Program-made: the position numbers and the translations under genes | Assembly: GCF_002067135.1 (NCBI RefSeq) | Contig: NZ_CP020105.1 | Location: 4,278,001 to 4,342,000 of the forward strand | Length of the DNA: 64,000 bases | Direction of reading: 5' to 3' | Source: Spirosoma rigui | GTDB taxonomy: Bacteria; Bacteroidota; Bacteroidia; Cytophagales; Spirosomataceae | In this document: one piece after another, positions 35,832 through 43,559 of the stretch | Layout: the number at the start of each line of letters is the position of its first letter | Numbering within the stretch: position 1 is the first letter of the stretch | The notes under the pieces: model-generated | Told to the model about the DNA's origin: nothing | Seen by the model: the letters and a program-made list of their open reading frames with translations, nothing else | The model's database searches: none

Positions 35832-36398
35832 CTAAACGTCTATTTCAAGGAGTTCGTTGTCGATCTTGATCCCTGAGATGTCGGCAATCGTGTTCAACAT
35901 ATTCACCAGAACAGCCTGTGCCATCAGTTCCTGAATCTCGCCCTGGTCAAAACCGGCTTCAGCCAGCTGGTCAAAATCGGCCGCGGTCACCGCCGACGAT
36001 GTCAGGGCTGCCTTCGTAACCACTTTTACCGCCGTCCGGTAGCTCAGTGGAATCAGGTCAGAGTCCAGATTCTGGGTAATGATAAAGTTCTCGCCGAAAG
36101 ATTTGCCCATGGTGTTGGCAAACACAGCATGCGCTTTGGCGCAGTATTCACAACCCCGCTGGGCTGATACGTTATAGATGATCAGCTGCTTGATGATGTT
36201 GGGTACCGAACCCTGAATCAGCGTAGCGTGCAGCTTAGCCCAGTTCCCCTGTAAAAGCAGGGGATTGCCACCCTGGCAGGTAAACCAGTTCAGCACAAAT
36301 GGTAAACCCAGCGCTCGTTTCGTTTCATCGTAGATCTGCCTGACTTCGGGGGATGCTTCTTCGTAGGATACGGCTTTGAATGGGTGACTCTGTTCCAT
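35832..36398 (-). CDS. AhpD-like / carboxymuconolactone decarboxylase family protein
   Basis: A 188-residue all-helical protein of the AhpD/CMD family. It has the motif CEYCAKAH (C83, C86, H90), which matches the redox-active CxxC plus histidine of alkylhydroperoxidase AhpD, so peroxidase or thiol-disulfide activity is more likely than decarboxylation. The start at 36398 (MEQSHPF) was preferred; an earlier in-frame start would add 35 residues with no fold. It is the first gene of the operon with the DHp-only sensor and the response regulator, and it is divergent from the H-NOX gene. A role in nitrosative or peroxide stress is inferred from that context. Confidence 0.78.
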   Translation of the reverse strand: MEQSHPFKAVSYEEASPEVRQIYDETKRALGLPFVLNWFTCQGGNPLLLQGNWAKLHATLIQGSVPNIIKQLIIYNVSAQRGCEYCAKAHAVFANTMGKSFGENFIITQNLDSDLIPLSYRTAVKVVTKAALTSSAVTAADFDQLAEAGFDQGEIQELMAQAVLVNMLNTIADISGIKIDNELLEIDV

Positions 36399-36564
36399 GT
36401 CGTTCGCGTCTTTATCTTTTCTAGTTTTTTTCTGTAGGACAAATAGATCGGTAAAGGGTGATTCTGCCAATGCGGTCAGAGAGTTTTCCGGATCATGGCG
36501 CATGCTGCTGGTGTAAGCAGCGCAACAACGTACCCGCCGTAAGTAACCTGTTCTATTCCAATAT

Positions 36565-36572
36565 CAAATATA
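36565..36572 (-). promoter_or_regulatory. -7 element for the AhpD-like operon
   Basis: On the minus strand this reads TATATTTG, an exact TAnnTTTG match. It predicts a leader of about 160 bases before the ATG at 36398. Confidence 0.4.
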
Positions 36573-36790
36573 TCAACCAAAGCACTCTTATGTAAACTTT
36601 AATAGCAATAATTTATCTTTTCTACCAACCGGGCAAAACTAAAGAATACAATTAATCCCCTTTATTGTCATCTCTTGTTATCACATCTACTCAAATAGCA
36701 GGCTTTTCCCATAAACAGTATATTTTTTCAAAACTATATTCCCTTGTTTATCAGTATAGTACCGATTACTTCCTTTTTTTTCACAAACAA

Positions 36791-36842
36791 AGTGACCAAC
36801 TCATACATCTATACAGGTGACTTTTTGGTAGTTTTGGTCACT
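36791..36842. promoter_or_regulatory. Inverted repeat overlapping the H-NOX promoter
   Basis: AGTGACCAA (36791-36799) and TTGGTCACT (36834-36842) are perfect inverted copies with centres 43 bp apart. The intervening sequence has a related AGGTGACT at 36815-36822. The right arm overlaps the -7 element by three bases. The arrangement suggests a regulator binding two half sites about four helical turns apart, possibly by looping. Confidence 0.5.
36829..36836 (+). promoter_or_regulatory. -7 element for the H-NOX gene
   Basis: TAGTTTTG matches TAnnTTTG exactly and lies 35 bp before the ATG at 36872, giving a leader of about 29 bases. Confidence 0.55.
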
Positions 36843-36871
36843 AACACCCTCCTTTTTCGCGTAACGAGTCA

Positions 36872-37444
36872 ATGAAAGGCATTGTATTCACTCAACTGTT
36901 GGACATGGTTGAGCAGGAGTTCGGCTATGGACTGGTTGATACCCTGCTATTAACGGCAGATCTACCCTCTGGGGGAGCCTACACATCGGCGGGTACCTAC
37001 GCCCCCCACGAAATGGTCAGTCTGGTAACCACACTAAGCGCCCATACCAACAAGCCCGTACCGGAAGTACTGCGGGAATTTGGTCGTTACCTGTTCAAGA
37101 GCTTTGTCTCTACCTACCAGCATTTTATCGTTGCGGCACCCGACGCCTTCTCGTTCCTGAGTTCCGTTCACGCTTATATCCACGTCGAAGTAAAGAAGCT
37201 TTACTCCGACGCGGAGTTGCCGTTTTTTGGTATCGAGCGCTGCGATGAACATACGCTCCGTATGCTCTACCAGTCGAACCGAAAAATGGCTGATCTGGCG
37301 TATGGCCTGATCGAAGGAACGCTGGAGCATTACGGTGAAAAAGCCACCATCACCAAAAACATGATCAAAGCCGACGGCAGCGAGGTGGAGTTCATCATTA
37401 TTAAGCAGTGTCAACGAACCCCGGACCTGCCGTTAGCCACGTAG
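36872..37444 (+). CDS. H-NOX haem nitric-oxide/oxygen-binding protein
   Basis: A 190-residue stand-alone H-NOX sensor. The region IHVEVKKLYSDAELPFF supplies the proximal haem ligand, H104. The haem-propionate motif YxSxR is intact as Y133, S135, R137. The length matches bacterial single-domain H-NOX proteins. In an ungapped comparison with the Thermoanaerobacter protein (H102, Y131, S133, R135), the oxygen-binding distal tyrosine Y140 corresponds to L142 here, which suggests an NO-selective pocket that excludes O2. Family members usually signal through a nearby histidine kinase or cyclase. Here the neighbours are the AhpD-like and DHp-only operon. Its last codons overlap the convergent DUF2071 gene by 12 bp. 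Confidence 0.9.
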   Translation: MKGIVFTQLLDMVEQEFGYGLVDTLLLTADLPSGGAYTSAGTYAPHEMVSLVTTLSAHTNKPVPEVLREFGRYLFKSFVSTYQHFIVAAPDAFSFLSSVHAYIHVEVKKLYSDAELPFFGIERCDEHTLRMLYQSNRKMADLAYGLIEGTLEHYGEKATITKNMIKADGSEVEFIIIKQCQRTPDLPLAT

Positions 37445-38170
37445 TACCGCCCCCGACTTGATGGCTACGGCCGAGCCATCGGCCAGGAAAACAGAGTGGG
37501 GCGGCTGCTCGAAGAAGGGCGCAAATGTGTTGCCGTACAACGTGGGAATATCGCAGTGTACGGAGTAATCGTGCACGGAGAAAATAGACCACTGCGGATG
37601 GACGACTTCGTATTCCGAGGTCCGGCTTTCGCCCTGCTTCAGCCCGCTTCGCCTGGTGTATCCCCAGTAATGTTCGGTTATAAATTCTTCTTCGCTGCCG
37701 GGGCGCACGGGCTGGCCCGTCAGGCCGGCGCGCACGCGGATGTGGTTCCAGTCGGACCCTACTTTCCAGTCGTACTGAATATGTTGCGCCTGGGCTTCCT
37801 GTTTCCAGGTGTGCCGCATGGGGTGCGTAGCGTACGGTTCGCCATAGAGCGTATTGGCAACCAGCGTAATGGCAAATTTAGGAACGATCTCTTTGACAAA
37901 GACCACGCCCCGTTTCCAGCCGGTTTCGGTCTTGCGCCGGACGTAAAACCGCAGGTTGAACTCTTCGAACTCCTGGTGGAACGGCACCGCCACCGCCCCG
38001 AACATGCGCACATGCTGGAAGTAAAAGCCAACGAGGCTACCGTAGTAGACGCCGTTGAAATCGTCCAGCTCGGTGCCGTAAGGAACGAGCGGTTCCAGCA
38101 CCTGCCGGTCAATGGCGTAATTGGCAAAGATCAGGTTTCGCCATTCGGCGGTCAAAAACGTAAAGGCCAT
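37433..38170 (-). CDS. DUF2071 (YqjF-like) protein
   Basis: A 245-residue cytoplasmic protein. It opens with FLTAEWRNLIFANYAID and continues with LVPYGTELDDFNGVYYGSLV, the usual start of the DUF2071 family, then a long series of beta strands including RVRAGLTGQPVRPGS and ITEHYWGY. The fold is thought to be related to acetoacetate decarboxylase-like proteins, but no activity is established. The stop codon lies inside the 3' end of the H-NOX gene, so the two converge with 12 bp of overlap. It is divergent from the radical SAM gene, with 159 bp between starts. Confidence 0.82.
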   Translation of the reverse strand: MAFTFLTAEWRNLIFANYAIDRQVLEPLVPYGTELDDFNGVYYGSLVGFYFQHVRMFGAVAVPFHQEFEEFNLRFYVRRKTETGWKRGVVFVKEIVPKFAITLVANTLYGEPYATHPMRHTWKQEAQAQHIQYDWKVGSDWNHIRVRAGLTGQPVRPGSEEEFITEHYWGYTRRSGLKQGESRTSEYEVVHPQWSIFSVHDYSVHCDIPTLYGNTFAPFFEQPPHSVFLADGSAVAIKSGAVLRG

Positions 38171-38329
38171 GTAGCAATGGGGTAGGTCATTAGTCGAACA
38201 ACTGTCTGTACGGTCAATCGTTCAGCCCTTTTTTTGTGACAGCGCCCGCAGCCTGCTCTCATCGGGTCACGTTCTTCCTGACCGGTTAGCCCGTCAACAC
38301 CACCGAACCAATGCCGGAACGACGAGGTT

Positions 38330-40576
38330 ATGCTGCTTCAGGACAGGCCGGAACCCTGCCCGGAAATTCGTACCGTTGTGGATCAGACGCTCTTACTCAT
38401 CACACCTCCTTTTACCCAGCTCAACACGCCTTACCCGGCCACTGCCTACCTGAAGGGGTTTCTGCAAACGCTGGGCAAAACGGCTTTCCAGGCCGACCTG
38501 GGGATTGAGGTTATTCTGGCCCTGTTTTCATCGACGGGGCTGGCGTCGATGTTCGCCCAACTCGAAGCGTCCGACGCCGAACTGTCGGACAACAGCTACC
38601 GGATCTGCCGGTTACAGGCCGATTACATCGACACCATCGACCCGGTTATTCGGTTTTTGCAGAATAAAAACCCGACCCTTGCCCATAGCATCTGCGACCG
38701 GACTTACCTGCCTGAAGCGTCGCGTTTTGCGCAACTGGAAGAGCTGGACTGGGCATTCGGCACGATGGGTATTCACGACAAGGCCCGCCACCTGGCGACG
38801 CTCTACCTGGAAGATCTGAGTGACCTGATCCAGGAAGCTGTCGATCCGCATTTTGGCTTCAGCCGCTACGCCGAACGACTGGGTCGCTCGGCTACACACT
38901 TCGATGAGCTGCACACGGCCCTACAAGCCCCTTATACCCAGGTATCGTCGCTGCTGATCGAGTTGCTGGAGCGCCGGATTCAACAGTGGCAACCCGACGT
39001 TATTTGTCTGACAGTGCCTTTCCCCGGCAACCTCTACGGCGCGCTCACCTGTGGCAAATACATCAGGCAGCACCACCCTGCTATCAAGATCGTCATGGGC
39101 GGTGGCTATGCCAATACCGAACTGCGGTCGCTGTCGGAACCGCGTGTGTTCGATTATGTCGATTTCATCTGCCTCGACGATGGCGAAGCCCCGCTCCTGA
39201 CCCTGCTCGACCATTTGGCGGGCCAGCGGGAGATCAGCCAGCTGAAACGCGTTTACGCCCGCGTCGATGGCGTTGTCACCTATTTCAATGGAGCGCGCGA
39301 AAAGGATATTCCCCAGCGCGAAACCGGTACACCCAACTACCGCGACCTGCTGCTGCACGACTACCTATCCGTCATTGAGGTCGTGAACCCCATGCACCGG
39401 CTGTGGAGCGATGGCCGCTGGAACAAGCTCACGCTGGCGCACGGCTGCTACTGGGGCAAATGCTCGTTCTGTGATGTAACCCTCGACTACATCAAACGCT
39501 ACGAACCCGTCACCGCTTCGCTCCTCTGCGACCGTATCGAGGAGATAATCGACCAAACCGGACAGACGGGGTTTCATTTCGTTGATGAAGCCGCTCCCCC
39601 TGCGCTGATGCGCGACCTGGCGCTGGAAATCGTTCGCCGGAAACTGACCGTAACCTGGTGGACCAATATCCGGTTCGAATCCAGCTTTACACCCGACTTG
39701 TGTACCTTGCTGAAAGCATCAGGCTGCATTGCCGTATCGGGTGGACTGGAAGTAGCCTCCGACCGGCTGCTGGAACGCATGAAAAAAGGGGTTACGGTAG
39801 CGCAGGTGGCCCGCGTCGCCGACGCGTTCACGCAGGCGGGCATTATGGTGCATGCCTACCTGATGTACGGCTTTCCAACCCAGACGATGCAGGAAACGGT
39901 CGACTCGCTGGAAATGGTACGTCAGCTGTTCCAGACCGGCATTGTTCAGTCGGGGTTTTGGCACCGCTTCGCCATGACTGCCCACAGTCCGGTGGGTGTC
40001 GATCCGGCCGGGTTCGATGTGCTGCGAATTGGCCCTAGTTTCGGCGGTTTTGCTGATAATGACCTCGACCATGCCGACCCGTCCGGTGCCGACCACGATC
40101 TGTTTGCCGAGGGACTTCGGAAGTCGCTGTTCAACTACATGCACGATGTAGGATTTGACCTGCCGCTGCAGGAATGGTTTTCGTTTCCCCTACCCATTAC
40201 ATCCATCCCGCCCCGCTATATCGAGAAAGCCATCCGTCAGCGCACCGATAAAGACCCGCGACCGAATGCGCTTGTGGTCTGGCCGGGTAAGCTACCCAGC
40301 CTGGAAGTGTTCGAGTTACAGCAGGGTCGTAAACTTATTGAGATGGCCGAACTGGAATTTTACGGCAAACAGGACCAGTGGCTACTCGAAGCTACGGTAC
40401 CCGTGGGCGAATGGCTGATGGATACGCTACCTGCCCTGACCATCGGGCCGCACGAGCCTTACTCGCTAGCGCAGCTCAAAGCCAGCTATGAAACAGCCGG
40501 ACTGGGGCGTTTTGATGCGTTCACGCAGTCGCCCGTTTGGACCCAGCTCCGCGAACACGGCTTATTGATCGTGTAA
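38330..40576 (+). CDS. B12-binding-type radical SAM protein with CX4CX2C motif
   Basis: A 748-residue protein. Residues about 20-330 resemble a cobalamin-binding-type N-terminal domain (LLLITPPFTQLNTPYP, later VICLTVPFPGNLYGA and KIVMGGGYANTELR), as in BchE- and YgiQ-like enzymes. The radical SAM barrel starts near residue 365. The cluster cysteines are C373, C378 and C381 (GCYWGKCSFCD), that is CX4CX2C instead of the usual CX3CX2C. Later landmarks include VSGGLEVASDRLLERMKKG and MYGFPTQT. The C-terminal 150 residues are not recognised. The substrate is unknown and the neighbours give no clue. The gene is followed closely by a TetR gene. Confidence 0.85.
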   Translation: MLLQDRPEPCPEIRTVVDQTLLLITPPFTQLNTPYPATAYLKGFLQTLGKTAFQADLGIEVILALFSSTGLASMFAQLEASDAELSDNSYRICRLQADYIDTIDPVIRFLQNKNPTLAHSICDRTYLPEASRFAQLEELDWAFGTMGIHDKARHLATLYLEDLSDLIQEAVDPHFGFSRYAERLGRSATHFDELHTALQAPYTQVSSLLIELLERRIQQWQPDVICLTVPFPGNLYGALTCGKYIRQHHPAIKIVMGGGYANTELRSLSEPRVFDYVDFICLDDGEAPLLTLLDHLAGQREISQLKRVYARVDGVVTYFNGAREKDIPQRETGTPNYRDLLLHDYLSVIEVVNPMHRLWSDGRWNKLTLAHGCYWGKCSFCDVTLDYIKRYEPVTASLLCDRIEEIIDQTGQTGFHFVDEAAPPALMRDLALEIVRRKLTVTWWTNIRFESSFTPDLCTLLKASGCIAVSGGLEVASDRLLERMKKGVTVAQVARVADAFTQAGIMVHAYLMYGFPTQTMQETVDSLEMVRQLFQTGIVQSGFWHRFAMTAHSPVGVDPAGFDVLRIGPSFGGFADNDLDHADPSGADHDLFAEGLRKSLFNYMHDVGFDLPLQEWFSFPLPITSIPPRYIEKAIRQRTDKDPRPNALVVWPGKLPSLEVFELQQGRKLIEMAELEFYGKQDQWLLEATVPVGEWLMDTLPALTIGPHEPYSLAQLKASYETAGLGRFDAFTQSPVWTQLREHGLLIV

Positions 40577-40600
40577 ACCGGCTGGCCTGTTCCCAATAAA

Positions 40601-40632
40601 TTTGGATAAAGTCCGGCTACCAACTAGTTTTG
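40601..40632 (+). promoter_or_regulatory. Promoter of the TetR gene
   Basis: TTTG at 40601-40604 and TAGTTTTG at 40625-40632 are separated by 20 bp, a complete match to the Bacteroidota -33/-7 promoter. The predicted start site (about 40639) falls within the operator-like sequence. Confidence 0.75.
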
Positions 40633-40636
40633 CAAA

Positions 40637-40658
40637 AACATACCAGTTAGTATTTTTT
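40637..40658. promoter_or_regulatory. Operator-like site 1, upstream of tetR
   Basis: The site has the form AAACATAC-N6-GTATTTTTT, with outer ATAC/GTAT arms. It lies between the -7 element and the ATG at 40660, where a bound repressor would block transcription. A near-identical copy lies at 41263-41284. Confidence 0.65.
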
Positions 40659-40659
40659 T

Positions 40660-41247
40660 ATGTCAAAGGCGGCATTGACCCGGCTTACCATCCTGCAGAA
40701 ATCCTTCGATCTGGTATACAGGAACGGCTTTCAGGTAACCAGCATCGACGACATTATTGCCACGACCCAGGTTACCAAGGGGGCTTTTTTTTACCACTTT
40801 TCAAACAAAGAAGAGATGGGGCTGGCCATGATTAACGAAATCATGTATCCGGGCATGTACGACGTACTCGTCAAGCCGCTGCTCAACTCTACAGACCCGG
40901 CTGCTGATATCTACCTGATGATGAAGCACCTACTACTGGAAGCCCCGTTTTTCGACGTTAAATTCGGGTGTCCGGCCGTAAACCTCATCGATGAAATGGC
41001 GTCGGTAAACGACTCATTCCGGCGCGTACTCAATAAACTTTTCACCGAATGCCAGGGGGCGATCCAGGCGAGTATAACGGCCGGCCAATCGCGGGGGCAG
41101 GTGCGGGGCGACGTTGATCCGCGACAGGTAGCCTGCTTTGTTATGGCCGGTTATAGCGGTATCCGGAACATGGGCAAGTTAGCCGGTAGCGCCTGCTACC
41201 ATACCTATCTGCACGAATTGACAGGTTATCTCAACAGGCTCTCTTAA
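40660..41247 (+). CDS. TetR/AcrR-family transcriptional regulator
   Basis: A 195-residue regulator. The N-terminal 55 residues form a TetR helix-turn-helix, with ILQKSFDLVYRNGF then TSIDDIIATTQVTKGAFFYHFSNKEEM. The remaining helices form the ligand-binding and dimer domain, with a cysteine in FGCPAVNL that resembles the redox- or electrophile-responsive AcuR/NemR group. The gene has a complete promoter with an operator-like site over the start of transcription, and a second copy of that site precedes the next two genes. Autorepression and control of the downstream membrane operon are therefore likely. The inducer is unknown. Confidence 0.9.
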   Translation: MSKAALTRLTILQKSFDLVYRNGFQVTSIDDIIATTQVTKGAFFYHFSNKEEMGLAMINEIMYPGMYDVLVKPLLNSTDPAADIYLMMKHLLLEAPFFDVKFGCPAVNLIDEMASVNDSFRRVLNKLFTECQGAIQASITAGQSRGQVRGDVDPRQVACFVMAGYSGIRNMGKLAGSACYHTYLHELTGYLNRLS

Positions 41248-41262
41248 TTTTTTTTACCCAAA

Positions 41263-41284
41263 AACATACCAGTCAGTATTTTTT
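41263..41284. promoter_or_regulatory. Operator-like site 2, upstream of the membrane operon
   Basis: This 22-base site differs from site 1 at 40637-40658 by one base. It lies 28 bp before the ATG at 41312, just downstream of a weak -7 match (TAATTTTT at 41245-41252). This ties the membrane-protein operon to the TetR regulator. Confidence 0.65.
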
Positions 41285-41311
41285 ACGCCACCCGATAAAC
41301 CCCCTGGTTTC

Positions 41312-41776
41312 ATGTACCAAACCCTGCTTATCATTCACTCGCTGGTGCGCTGGCTGGTGCTGGTCACACTGGTGTATGCTCTCGTCAATGCCTGCATCGG
41401 CTACAGCCGGAAACGTCCGTTCACGAAGGCAGATGATGCCGTACGGCATTGGACGGCAACAACGGCCCATATTCAGTTAATACTGGGGGCTACCCTGTAT
41501 TTCAACAGCCCCGTTATCAGCGCCTTTTTCGCTCGATTTTCAACGTCGATCCAGTCTGCCAGCACGGCGTTTTTTGGTATCATCCACGCACTGACCATGT
41601 TCGTCGCCATTCTTATCATCACCATCGGCTCGGCGCTGGCTAAACGACAGACCGTTGATCGGGACAAGTTCAGGACCCTGCTAATCTGGTTTTCAATTGG
41701 CCTGGTCCTGATTCTGCTGGCCATTCCCTGGCCCTTCTCTCCGCTGGCCAATCGCCCTTACGTTCGATCCTTTTGA
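41312..41776 (+). CDS. Four-helix membrane protein, cytochrome-b-like family
   Basis: A 154-residue integral membrane protein with four hydrophobic helices, near residues 5-28, 48-66, 84-108 and 122-142. Histidines sit in or next to the membrane segments (IIHSLVRWL, TAHIQLIL, IIHALTMF). Related Bacteroidota proteins carry the label cytochrome B, and the placement of the histidines would allow haem binding, but that is not proven. It begins the operon that the TetR site controls, and its stop codon lies 11 bp before the next start. Confidence 0.7.
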   Translation: MYQTLLIIHSLVRWLVLVTLVYALVNACIGYSRKRPFTKADDAVRHWTATTAHIQLILGATLYFNSPVISAFFARFSTSIQSASTAFFGIIHALTMFVAILIITIGSALAKRQTVDRDKFRTLLIWFSIGLVLILLAIPWPFSPLANRPYVRSF

Positions 41777-41787
41777 CGCCCATACCT

Positions 41788-42093
41788 ATGTTTACATCCT
41801 CTGTTGGCTGGCTCCGCCTGATCGGGTTACTCGAAGGTCTGTCGCTGCTGGCGCTTCTGTTCATCGCCGTTCCCGCCAAACATTTCTTCGGCGACCCAGC
41901 CCTTGTCCGGTTTATTGGTCCCGTGCATGGACTCCTGTTCCTGCTGTTCGTTATGAATACCTTATACACGGGCATAACGCAGCGCTGGACGTTCAGGATC
42001 ACAACCTGGAAGGTACTTCTCGCCTGTCTGATTCCGTTTGGTACGTTCTACATTGACCGGGTCATCCTCAGCAAAATCAAGCCTGTTTCGTAA
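41788..42093 (+). CDS. DUF3817-family membrane protein
   Basis: A 101-residue membrane protein with three hydrophobic helices. The motifs LRLIGLLEGLSLLALLF and GPVHGLLFLLFV, and the ending IPFGTFYIDR, match DUF3817, a short family often seen next to transporters and regulators in many bacteria. The ATG at 41788 was chosen; a TTG five codons upstream overlaps the previous stop codon. Function unknown. It is co-transcribed with the preceding gene and closed by an intrinsic terminator. Confidence 0.82.
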   Translation: MFTSSVGWLRLIGLLEGLSLLALLFIAVPAKHFFGDPALVRFIGPVHGLLFLLFVMNTLYTGITQRWTFRITTWKVLLACLIPFGTFYIDRVILSKIKPVS

Positions 42094-42184
42094 GCCGGCT
42101 GGCCAAAACTGCTCTTGTCGGTGGAAGTTGACATACAGGTCTTCCGTCGAGCCGGATCGTGTCCCAACCAGGAGGTAGGGCAAA

Positions 42185-42222
42185 AAAAGGAGTGGCACCG
42201 CCGATGCTGCGCCACTCCTTTT
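42185..42222. terminator. Bidirectional intrinsic terminator
   Basis: A perfect 12-bp stem (42185-42196 and 42211-42222) begins with A-rich and ends with T-rich sequence. It can serve both the DUF3817 gene and the convergent amidohydrolase-fold gene. Confidence 0.88.
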
Positions 42223-42238
42223 CACTACGGGTTACCAA

Positions 42239-43540
42239 CTACTTCTGCTCGTATTTGTCTTTATAAGCCTTGTAGAGCCGCTTATGCCGGTCGTCCAGGT
42301 TAACCGTGCGCCCCTGGATATAGACGTGTTCGATCACATTGGTACGCATATCGAGCGCGTCCCCCGCCGACACGAACAGGGTGGCCTGCTTGCCTTTTTC
42401 CAGCGTGCCGGCTACGTTGTCGATCCCCAGGATTTTGGCGGTGTTGGACGTCACCAGTTTCAGTGCTTCCTCGCGGTCAGTAATTCCGAAACCAGCGGCT
42501 GTTCCCGCCAGGAACGGCAGGTTACGCGTCCGCCACCACTCGTCGGCATAGCTCAAGCTGACCAGTATCCCTGCTTTCTGCAAAATGCCCGGCATCCGGT
42601 ACGGCAGATCCACATCTTCGTCTTCGCGATTGGGCAGGCGGTGCAGGGCGCTCAGAATGACCGATACGTTGTTATCCTTCAGGAAGGTTACAACCCGGTT
42701 GGCTTCTTCACCACCCACGATAACGACTTTAGGAACACCCATCTGCTTGGCGAAGGTAACCGCTTCGATGATATCTTTTCCGTAATCGGCCCGAATATAC
42801 AGGTTCTGCTGGCCCGTAAACAAGCCCCGCATGGACTCCAGCCGGAGGTTCACCGGCGAGGGAGCAGGTAACGCTGCGTAGGCTTTTGCATCGGCAAACG
42901 TAGCCTGCAGGGCACTGATGGCTTCGGTTCGTTTGTCGTTCTTTTTGATCGAAACCGTAAAGTCCTCGAAGTTGAAATTACGGGCGAAGTAGCCGGGCCA
43001 GTTGAGCCAGATGCCGTCATCTTTTTTGAGCGCGGCATCTTCCCAGTTCCAGCCATCGGCCAGCATCACGCTCGAGCTGCCCGATACGGTACCACCCTGG
43101 GGCGTAGCCTGGGTGATGAGCACGCCGTTGTTACGAATAGTGGGAATGATCTCCGAATCCGTGTTATAGGCGACCAGCGCCCGAACGTTTGGATTCAGAA
43201 TGCCAACTTCCTGCATGTCGACCGTGGACCGTACCGCCGAAATCTCCTGCAAACCCACCGTCGACGCAGGCGAAATAAGGCCGGGGTATACGTGTTTACC
43301 GGCTACGTTGACGACGTCGAGGTTGGTCAGGTTCAGTTTGACGACCGTAGCATCGACAACATTGGTGATGATGCCGTTCTCGAAAATGATGACCCCGTTT
43401 GGGATCACCTGCCCGTTTCCAACGTGAATAGTACCGCCCATCAGCGCCATAGCCTTAGCCTGTGGCCGGGCTGGGGCCGGGTTCTGCGCAAAGCCCGTGA
43501 GCGATGCGAGGGTGAGTACAACTAAACTTAATTTTTTCAT
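42239..43540 (-). CDS. Secreted amidohydrolase-fold protein lacking metal ligands
   Basis: A 433-residue exported protein (signal peptide ending FAQ, residue 19). It keeps the amidohydrolase layout: a beta-sandwich start (MALMGGTIHVGNGQVI), the segment KHVYPGLISPAS, a barrel region, and the closing GTLEKGKQATLFVSAG. The metal-binding motif that should read HxH after PGLID is SPAS here, and no other suitable histidines align, so it is probably not a metal-dependent hydrolase. It starts 19 bp downstream of the two-lobed amidohydrolase gene on the same strand. A structural or partner role for that protein is a reasonable inference. Confidence 0.82.
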   Translation of the reverse strand: MKKLSLVVLTLASLTGFAQNPAPARPQAKAMALMGGTIHVGNGQVIPNGVIIFENGIITNVVDATVVKLNLTNLDVVNVAGKHVYPGLISPASTVGLQEISAVRSTVDMQEVGILNPNVRALVAYNTDSEIIPTIRNNGVLITQATPQGGTVSGSSSVMLADGWNWEDAALKKDDGIWLNWPGYFARNFNFEDFTVSIKKNDKRTEAISALQATFADAKAYAALPAPSPVNLRLESMRGLFTGQQNLYIRADYGKDIIEAVTFAKQMGVPKVVIVGGEEANRVVTFLKDNNVSVILSALHRLPNREDEDVDLPYRMPGILQKAGILVSLSYADEWWRTRNLPFLAGTAAGFGITDREEALKLVTSNTAKILGIDNVAGTLEKGKQATLFVSAGDALDMRTNVIEHVYIQGRTVNLDDRHKRLYKAYKDKYEQK

Positions 43541-43559
43541 GATCGTTCGATTGAATGTC

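Larger units (their letters stand above)
36399..36871. other. AT-rich divergent promoter region
   Basis: This 473-bp stretch has no credible gene and is far more AT-rich than the flanking coding DNA. It separates the AhpD-like operon from the H-NOX gene. It carries exact TAnnTTTG elements on both strands (36565-36572 minus, 36829-36836 plus) and a 9-bp inverted repeat around the H-NOX promoter. Confidence 0.7.

Noticed and set aside
36399-36871. AT-rich stretch considered as a horizontally acquired fragment or pseudogene.
   Set aside because: It has no coding remnants, direct repeats or integrase. Divergent promoters in GC-rich genomes are often AT-rich, so promoter function explains it.
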